From the NCBI RefSeq assembly GCF_014196125.1, contig NZ_JACIDA010000001.1, positions 62,001 to 126,000 of the forward strand: 64,000 nt of DNA, written 5' to 3'. The notes beneath the pieces were generated by a model, which did not search any database, had not been told where the DNA came from, and saw nothing but the letters and a program-made list of their open reading frames with translations. The translations under genes were made by a program, and so were the position numbers. The number at the start of each line of letters is the position of its first letter. Positions within the stretch are counted from its first letter, which is position 1. Source of the stretch: Brevundimonas mediterranea. Its GTDB lineage: Bacteria > Pseudomonadota > Alphaproteobacteria > Caulobacterales > Caulobacteraceae. This document shows positions 63,562 through 64,000 of the stretch, one piece after another.

Positions 63562-64000
63562 CTAGGCGTAGTTGAAGCTGATCGAGATGCGGTCGGACCT
63601 GGCCTGGTTGGTCGGGACCTCGTGGCGCAGCCAGCTTTCCCACATCAGGATCGTGCCGGGGCGGGGCGTCAGATAGACGAAGGGGCGTTCGGCCTCGGTC
63701 GCGTCTTCGGTGACGGAGGGGCGGGCCATCATGAAGGGCAGGCGGGGGTCTTCCAGTTTCAGCGACGAGGCGCCGTCGGGGATGTCGATATAGACGGTGC
63801 CCGACAGGAAGGCGTGGGGGTGGATATGGCCGGTGTGACCGCCGCCGGGCTTGAGGATGTTGACCCACAGATTGTCGAGCCGGGGTTTGCGCGCCAGGTC
63901 GAAATTCAGCGCCTTGGCATAGGCGACGGCGTGCCGGTCGAGGTGGCGTTTCAGCTCGGCGAACTCGGGGAAACGCTGGGGCAGGTCATTCAGCGAGGCG
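63562..64000 (-). CDS. Putative 2OG-Fe(II) oxygenase (TIGR02466 type), C-terminal part
   Basis: The last 145 codons of a gene that continues beyond the window. The iron-site region reads NILKPGGGHTGHIHPHAFLS, with the HxH/D pattern, then GTVYIDIPDGASSLKLEDPR. The distal ligand region is GTILMWESWLRHEVPTNQ, and RSDRISISFNYA ends the chain, typical of the 2OG-FeII_Oxy_5 family. Substrate unknown. It precedes the ABC membrane gene by 3 bp. Confidence 0.85.
   Translation of the reverse strand, partial: ASLNDLPQRFPEFAELKRHLDRHAVAYAKALNFDLARKPRLDNLWVNILKPGGGHTGHIHPHAFLSGTVYIDIPDGASSLKLEDPRLPFMMARPSVTEDATEAERPFVYLTPRPGTILMWESWLRHEVPTNQARSDRISISFNYA

Overview
The window is a gene-dense, high-GC stretch of an alphaproteobacterial chromosome. 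It most likely comes from the Caulobacteraceae, and Brevundimonas-like is my best guess. The call rests on a group of genes typical of that lineage: the division-site ATPase MipZ, the flagellar regulator FliX divergent from flgI-cheL-flbY, the BAM lipoprotein BamF next to lspA, the alphaproteobacterial pmbA/CysQ-like/DUF4170/waaA/lpxK neighbourhood, and a DksA that has lost zinc-finger cysteines. I found no tRNA, rRNA, CRISPR array, prophage or transposase gene.

Layout. 1-3.3 kb: glycine cleavage operon (gcvT-gcvH-gcvPA-gcvPB, minus strand) behind a tandem glycine riboswitch. 3.4-9.7 kb: fructose-bisphosphatase, nicotinamidase, an adenine-deaminase-type deaminase, a NYN nuclease, argS and a secreted protein. 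9.7-14.2 kb: bamF, lspA, xseA, a 53-residue membrane protein and purD. 14.2-25.2 kb: an L,D-transpeptidase-fold protein, an amidohydrolase and the lipid A/LPS operon (MsbA-like ABC exporter, DUF374 acyltransferase, waaA, lpxK, joined by 4-bp stop/start overlaps), then a phosphatase, DUF4170, a CysQ/SuhB-like phosphatase and pmbA. 25.3-35.4 kb: MAPEG, M14 peptidase, UbiD, Pr6Pr, aldo/keto reductase, hydrolase, MmcQ/YjbR, gamma-glutamyltransferase and a lone ExbD. 35.6-42.9 kb: folE, cysS, topoisomerase IB, rlmJ, a glutamine amidotransferase and a YeiH exporter divergent from a LysR regulator. 42.9-47.0 kb: OmpW, an AT-rich divergent promoter island, a membrane diguanylate cyclase, hemF and a membrane-anchored DUF2726 protein. 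47.2-50.1 kb: membrane dipeptidase and SulP transporter. 50.3-55.0 kb: flagellar block (EAL protein, flbY, cheL, flgI, fliX) and dksA. 55.0-64.0 kb: vapBC, gltX, LOG protein, panC, SPOR lipoprotein, mipZ, a J-domain protein, a 618-bp gene-free interval with a possible structured RNA, a nucleotide-binding-domain-less ABC membrane protein and the end of a 2OG-Fe(II) oxygenase.

Most of the window is housekeeping. The least explained items are non-coding: two matched 173-bp palindromic repeats that exactly fill two convergent gene junctions; a hairpin element with three GANTC (CcrM) sites; a 13-bp direct repeat bracketing the AT-rich ompW/GGDEF promoter; and the gene-free interval at 62.1-62.7 kb. 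Start codons were chosen from Shine-Dalgarno-like sequences, overlaps and known family N-termini. No homology search was possible, so family assignments rest on recognised motifs and neighbourhoods.
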